Below are positions 32,487-36,035 of a DNA stretch of 36,035 nucleotides, one piece after another. The translations under genes and the position numbers were made by a program. Within the stretch, counting starts at the first letter, position 1; each line of letters opens with the position of its first letter. The DNA comes from JBFMFH01 sp040752275 (GTDB lineage Bacteria; Acidobacteriota; Vicinamibacteria; Vicinamibacterales; JAKQTR01), in assembly GCA_040752275.1 (NCBI GenBank), contig JBFMFH010000019.1:1-36035 (forward strand), given 5' to 3'. The notes under the pieces are model-generated. The model ran no database searches and had not been told where the DNA came from. It worked only from the letters and a program-made list of their open reading frames with translations.

Positions 32487-33788
32487 ATGAATCTCGCAGT
32501 CGTCGGGGCGCAGTGGGGAGACGAGGGCAAGGGCAAGATCGTCGACCTCTTGGCACCCCGTTTTTCGATCGTGGCCCGTTCTGGCGGCGGGCACAACGCC
32601 GGGCATACGGTCCATGTGGGCGGGCAACGCTTCGTGCTGCGCCTGATCCCGTCCGGAATCCTGCACCGCTCGGTCACCTGCTACATCGGGAACGGACTGG
32701 TCGTCGATCTGCACGCGCTCTTCGAAGAGGTGAACGAGCTCGAGTCGGCTGCCGTCCCGGTCGACGGGCGCCTGTTCGTCAGCGATCGCGCGCACGTCAT
32801 CCTGCCGCATCATCGCGATCTCGACACCCTCGGCGAGATCCAGCGCGGCGCCCGGCGCATCGGCACGACGTCGCGGGGCATCGGCCCGGCCTACGAGGAC
32901 AAGGTGTCGCGGCGTGGCATCCGCATGTGCGATCTCGTGCACGAGGATCGGGTCACCGAACACGTGCGCGAGGTCGTCGAGGCGCGCAACCGCCTGGATT
33001 CGGCCCACCCGCTCGACTGGCGGCAGATCGCCGACGCGACCCTCGGGCTCGCCGCCCGCGTCCGTCCTTGGGTCACCGACGTGTCGGTGGCCCTCGCGAG
33101 GGCCATGAGGGAGGGACGGAGTGTCTTGTTCGAGGGAGCGCAGGGCACCATGCTCGACCTCGACCACGGCACCTACCCGTATGTCACCTCGTCGAGCGCG
33201 ACGGTCGGCGGCGTCTGCACAGGGCTTGGCGTGGCGCCCAAGGCCGTCGGGGCGGTGCTGGGAGTCACGAAGGCCTATACGACGCGGGTGGGTGAGGGGC
33301 CGTTTCCCACCGAACTGAACGACCCTGATGGAGAAGGGTTGCGGACGCGCGGGCACGAATTCGGCGCAGTGACTGGGCGCCCACGCCGCTGCGGCTGGTT
33401 CGACGCGGTGGTGGTGCGTCACGCCGCCCGAATCAACGGTCTCGACGCACTCGCGGTGACCAAGTTGGACGTGCTCGACGGCCTCGACCGCATCCCGGTG
33501 TGCGTCGGGTACCGCTGCCGCGACGGCGCCATCGCGGACTTCCCGGCAGACCTCGAACGCCTCGCCTCGTGCAGCCCCGTGCTCGAAGACCTGCCGGGAT
33601 GGCGCCGGCCGACATCCGGCGTGCGCCGGATGGAGGACCTGCCGGCCGAAGCCCGCGCCTATCTCGCCCGCCTCGAATCGCTGACGGGCGTCCCGATCTT
33701 CATCGTCTCCACAGGTGCCGCTCGAGAGGAGACGATCGTGGCCGACAAGGAGACCGCGCGGCGCTGGTTCGGGACGGACGTTCTCTGA
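32487..33788 (+). CDS. purA: Adenylosuccinate synthetase
   Basis: The protein has 433 residues, from ATG 32487 with AGGA eight bases upstream. It makes adenylosuccinate from IMP, aspartate and GTP, the first committed step to AMP. It carries the invariant QWGDEGKGKIVD GTP loop (9-20), GGHNAGHT, GRGIGP-type TSRGIGPAYEDK with the signature lysine, LFEGAQGTMLDLDHGTYPYVTSS, TRVGEGPFPTE, and the C-terminal GTP base site TKLDVLDGLD. Length is normal. It stands alone, divergent from hutU and convergent with the PilZ gene 12 bases away. Confidence 0.98.
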   Translation: MNLAVVGAQWGDEGKGKIVDLLAPRFSIVARSGGGHNAGHTVHVGGQRFVLRLIPSGILHRSVTCYIGNGLVVDLHALFEEVNELESAAVPVDGRLFVSDRAHVILPHHRDLDTLGEIQRGARRIGTTSRGIGPAYEDKVSRRGIRMCDLVHEDRVTEHVREVVEARNRLDSAHPLDWRQIADATLGLAARVRPWVTDVSVALARAMREGRSVLFEGAQGTMLDLDHGTYPYVTSSSATVGGVCTGLGVAPKAVGAVLGVTKAYTTRVGEGPFPTELNDPDGEGLRTRGHEFGAVTGRPRRCGWFDAVVVRHAARINGLDALAVTKLDVLDGLDRIPVCVGYRCRDGAIADFPADLERLASCSPVLEDLPGWRRPTSGVRRMEDLPAEARAYLARLESLTGVPIFIVSTGAAREETIVADKETARRWFGTDVL

Positions 33789-33800
33789 TGGTGAGCGGTG

Positions 33801-34448
33801 CTACTTCCCGACGGGCTGATCGTCGGATAGTGCCAGCGCCCCGATCGCCTGTTCGAGCGATCCGCGATCGGGATTCGCGAATTCCAGGCCCGCCCGGAAC
33901 TGCGGAGCGGGCTTCCCCTTCGGCAGTTCGAAGAGCGCCCACGCCACGATGGCGACGGTGCGCGCCCCGCCCGCGACGGGGAGGTTGACGCGCACGCGCT
34001 GGTTCGGCTTGAGGATCGTGGGCGACACCACCTGCGCGCCCAGCGTCGACAGATCGACCAACTGGGTGGCGGCCCCGTCCACCAGCATCTCGGTCCCGGG
34101 CTTCACCCGCACGCGGGGCGCGCGCCGGGTGCCCCGCAGATCGACCGGAGGTCCCGGCCAGGAAGGAGGCGTCACGAGGCTCCCGCTCTCGGGCAGGACG
34201 AGCACCTGGGTGTCCGAGAAGGTCGGGTCTCCCTTGATGCGCCCGAGGATGGCGACGCCGCGGGGCGTGCCGGCGAAGTCCTTGTCCAGGATCAGGACGG
34301 CGGGCCGTCGATCGAAGATCGCGTCGAGGGCTTCGCGTGTGCGCTGATCGGAGAACAGAAGGAGTTCAGCGTCGTTGGAATCGGGTCGTGAGCGGTACAA
34401 GTCGAGCAAGTCCTGGGACCCGATCAGGACCACGACGCGAGACGGCAT
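33801..34448 (-). CDS. Receiver-like plus PilZ (c-di-GMP-binding) protein
   Basis: The protein has 215 residues from ATG 34448; a TTG at 34484 would add twelve. Residues 4-95 look like a degenerate receiver domain: VVVLIGSQDLLDLYR, then AVLILDKDF with an aspartate (Asp55) at the phospho-site position and FSDTQVLVL at the strand where the conserved Lys should be. The acidic pair and the lysine are missing, so phosphorylation is doubtful. Residues ~105-200 are PilZ: RRAPRVR (Arg108/Arg112 for the RxxxR loop) and VDLSTLGAQV (DxSxxG), the c-di-GMP contacts, followed by V-x-V-N-L-P and AIVAWALFE. It is likely a c-di-GMP effector; its partner is unknown. Convergent with purA. Confidence 0.8.
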   Translation of the reverse strand: MPSRVVVLIGSQDLLDLYRSRPDSNDAELLLFSDQRTREALDAIFDRRPAVLILDKDFAGTPRGVAILGRIKGDPTFSDTQVLVLPESGSLVTPPSWPGPPVDLRGTRRAPRVRVKPGTEMLVDGAATQLVDLSTLGAQVVSPTILKPNQRVRVNLPVAGGARTVAIVAWALFELPKGKPAPQFRAGLEFANPDRGSLEQAIGALALSDDQPVGK

Positions 34449-34522
34449 GGAGCTGAGTGTACTGAACGTACCTGCGGCGCGCAATGGCAGGCCACGCCAT
34501 TGCCCGCGCCGCGTCTCACACC

Positions 34523-35161
34523 TTACCTGATCCGGCGCGAGGTGTCGAAATCGGCGAGGGTGAAGGCGTCCAGCGCCTGGAGTTCCTGTGTGCGCGGCGC
34601 CGACAGTGCGAAGTCCACCTGCGACAGGATGTCGTCATCGGGCATGGAGACGTCGCTCGTCACGGCGCGAACCACGGCGCGGTCGGGGCCGGGCGTGGCG
34701 CCGATCACTGGCGTCTGGCGCGGGCCGCTCGGACCGTCGGCGGGCCCGCTCGTCCACAGCCAGCGGCCGGCTGACAGGCCGAGCAACAGGCCCGCGATGG
34801 CGGCGGCCGCGGCCCAACGCAAGGCCGGCCGGTTGCCGATCCCGAACCCACTGTGGGATTCGGCCGCCGGGAACGCCAGCACACGGCCAACCGATGTGTG
34901 TGCGGCGATGCGCCGCAGAATCCGCTCGCGCTGGCGAGTCAGCTGTTCGCCGGAGAATTCCCGATCGGCCCGAGACTCGACCAGGCTGGCCGAGGCGTCC
35001 AGTTCCGCGCTGACGACTTCGTAGCGCCTCGTACAGGACGGGCAATCAGCCAGATGCCGCACACCCGGTTCGTCGCCCGGCCCCAGCGCATCGAGACTCC
35101 GATCCGCGAGGTAGCGTCGAATCAGCGCATCGTCCTTCAGGTGCGAGTCATCACCGGTCAC
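34523..35161 (-). CDS. Membrane anti-sigma factor (ZAS-type)
   Basis: The protein has 212 residues from GTG 35161; the sigma-factor stop is inside its first codons (11-base overlap, GTGACCGGTGA). The cytoplasmic N-terminus has HLADCPSC (H-x3-C-x2-C), the zinc-containing anti-sigma motif, at ~32-39. One membrane helix spans about 108-127 (WAAAAAIAGLLLGLSAGRWLW). The remainder is a Pro/Asp-rich exported tail ending in LDAFTLADFDTSRRIR. It should hold the adjacent ECF sigma factor inactive until an envelope signal triggers its release. The stretch SGFGIGN just before the helix resembles a translated 7-nt repeat. Confidence 0.85.
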   Translation of the reverse strand: MTGDDSHLKDDALIRRYLADRSLDALGPGDEPGVRHLADCPSCTRRYEVVSAELDASASLVESRADREFSGEQLTRQRERILRRIAAHTSVGRVLAFPAAESHSGFGIGNRPALRWAAAAAIAGLLLGLSAGRWLWTSGPADGPSGPRQTPVIGATPGPDRAVVRAVTSDVSMPDDDILSQVDFALSAPRTQELQALDAFTLADFDTSRRIR

Positions 35162-35849
35162 GGCTGTCCTCCAGCGCGGCCCGGAGCTTCCGGAGCGCGC
35201 GAAACAGATGCACCCTGACGGTCGACTCGTTCAGACCCGTCAGCGATGCCACCTCCCGAGGTGACCGGCCCTCCGCATGGCAGAGCAGCAGCACCTCCCG
35301 CTGCCGGGCCGGCAGCCCGTCAATGGCCATCAGGACCGCCCGCTGAGTCTCGCGCCCGAGCACGCGCTCCTCTGGCGACGGTCCGGTTGCCACGGCGCCT
35401 TCCAGGACGGACCACCCGGTGTCCCCGGTCCCCGCGGAAAACTCCCACCGCTGGCGCCGCAGCCGCGACTTCCGCCGGTCCCGGCACGTGTTGACCAAGA
35501 TGCGCCGGAACCACGCCTCGAACGGCAGGTCCTCCCGGTAGCTCACGATGTGCATGAACACCTTGACGAAGGCGTCCTGCACGGCTTCCTCAGCCTCGGC
35601 CGGGTCACGCAACAGGTACAGTGCCAGCCGCAGCGCCGACCGCTGCTGGGCAGCCACCAGGTCCGAGAAGGCCTCGCGAGCCTCGTCAGGACGCTCCGCC
35701 AGGACCAGCGCCTTCACCCGACGGGCCTCGTCCGAGCCCGTATCCGTCGTCTGGCGGGACGCCCAGCGTCTCGCGGAGCCAGGGACTCCGGAAGTCGGCC
35801 AGCCCAGGGGCAGCGGCGGAAGATCCTGGGGCGCGGACACAGGCGTCAC
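35151..35849 (-). CDS. ECF-type RNA polymerase sigma factor
   Basis: The protein has 232 residues from GTG 35849. Region 2 (about 58-128) includes LYLLRDPAEAEEAVQDAFVKVF and FEAWFRRILVNTCRDRRK; region 4 (about 165-225) includes LPARQREVLLLCHAEGRSPREVASLTGLNESTVRVHLFRALRKLR in pieces. Regions 1 and 3 are absent, as in ECF sigmas. The first ~44 residues are Pro/Ser-rich and not family-like; GTG 35717, preceded by GAGG, would give a more typical 188-residue protein, so the start is uncertain. It is translationally coupled to the ZAS anti-sigma gene. Target regulon unknown. Confidence 0.85.
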   Translation of the reverse strand: MTPVSAPQDLPPLPLGWPTSGVPGSARRWASRQTTDTGSDEARRVKALVLAERPDEAREAFSDLVAAQQRSALRLALYLLRDPAEAEEAVQDAFVKVFMHIVSYREDLPFEAWFRRILVNTCRDRRKSRLRRQRWEFSAGTGDTGWSVLEGAVATGPSPEERVLGRETQRAVLMAIDGLPARQREVLLLCHAEGRSPREVASLTGLNESTVRVHLFRALRKLRAALEDSRDR

Positions 35850-36035
35850 CTGCTACTACGTTCCGGCGTGGCGGCGCGTTTACCGTTGTGTGCTTGCACG
35901 AACCGATCCTAGTGCCCTGGAACCGTGATGCCTCACACAATTCCCGGGCGGGGCATCCCGCCTGGCGGCGTTGCTCCTCCCTCACATACCGGGAGTATGC
36001 TCAGTCGTCGCGCCTGGCCAGCCGGGCGCCGCGCT
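35850..36035. other. Upstream region of sigma factor; no gene recognised
   Basis: It contains a short inverted repeat CATAC-CGGGA-GTATG at about 35985-35999 within GC-rich sequence, and must contain the promoter of the leftward sigma/anti-sigma pair. No convincing coding frame. Confidence 0.4.

Noticed and set aside
35985..35999. Inverted repeat CATAC-CGGGA-GTATG as an operator
   Set aside because: Five-base arms in GC-rich sequence near the window edge, with no adjacent regulator; too little to support a call.

Overview
The window is GC-rich bacterial chromosome, by eye about two-thirds G+C, with tightly packed genes and many start/stop overlaps. Gene content fits a free-living Gram-negative acidobacterium, most likely a Vicinamibacteria-type lineage. 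The pointers are a secreted sortilin/BNR-repeat protein, DnaE2, an alpha-2-macroglobulin with a DUF1175 partner, MsrPQ, and dispersed 7-nt and palindromic repeats. The taxonomic call is inference; there is no rRNA or other phylogenetic marker to settle it.

Layout, 1-16.5 kb: the 3' end of dnaE2 (+) faces a PrsW-type membrane protease (-). Next come a haem-binding protein fused to three RidA domains (-), a large secreted Asp-box protein (+) and a YqiA-like hydrolase (+). A three-module envelope protein follows (penicillin-binding transpeptidase, SpoIID, HExxH peptidase; +). A broken ilvE piece lies behind it. A leftward, translationally coupled operon then reads DUF2461, DUF1175, thioester alpha-2-macroglobulin, membrane protein.

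Layout, 16.5-25.4 kb: msrP-msrQ (periplasmic methionine sulfoxide repair) is followed by a membrane protein overlapping a winged-helix regulator, then a 990-residue FAD/Fe-S oxidoreductase of the D-lactate/glycolate dehydrogenase type. A leftward restriction-modification pair follows, then an initiator tRNA (leftward) with a readable promoter and terminator.

Layout, 25.4-36 kb: ftsB/divIC (-) sits between two copies of a palindromic repeat. Rightward genes follow: cutA, a HAMP-SpoIIE phosphatase, and RNase III with an extra N-terminal DUF2007 domain. Leftward come urocanase (with Phe where the catalytic Cys is expected) and a coupled ATPase. Then purA (+), a receiver-like/PilZ protein (-), and an anti-sigma/ECF sigma pair (-).

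There is no prophage, IS element, CRISPR array or classical defence island beyond the R-M pair. The most unusual content is protein architecture (transpeptidase-SpoIID-peptidase, haem-RidA x3, DUF2007-RNase III) and 7-nt-periodic repeats that have entered coding sequences at domain linkers.
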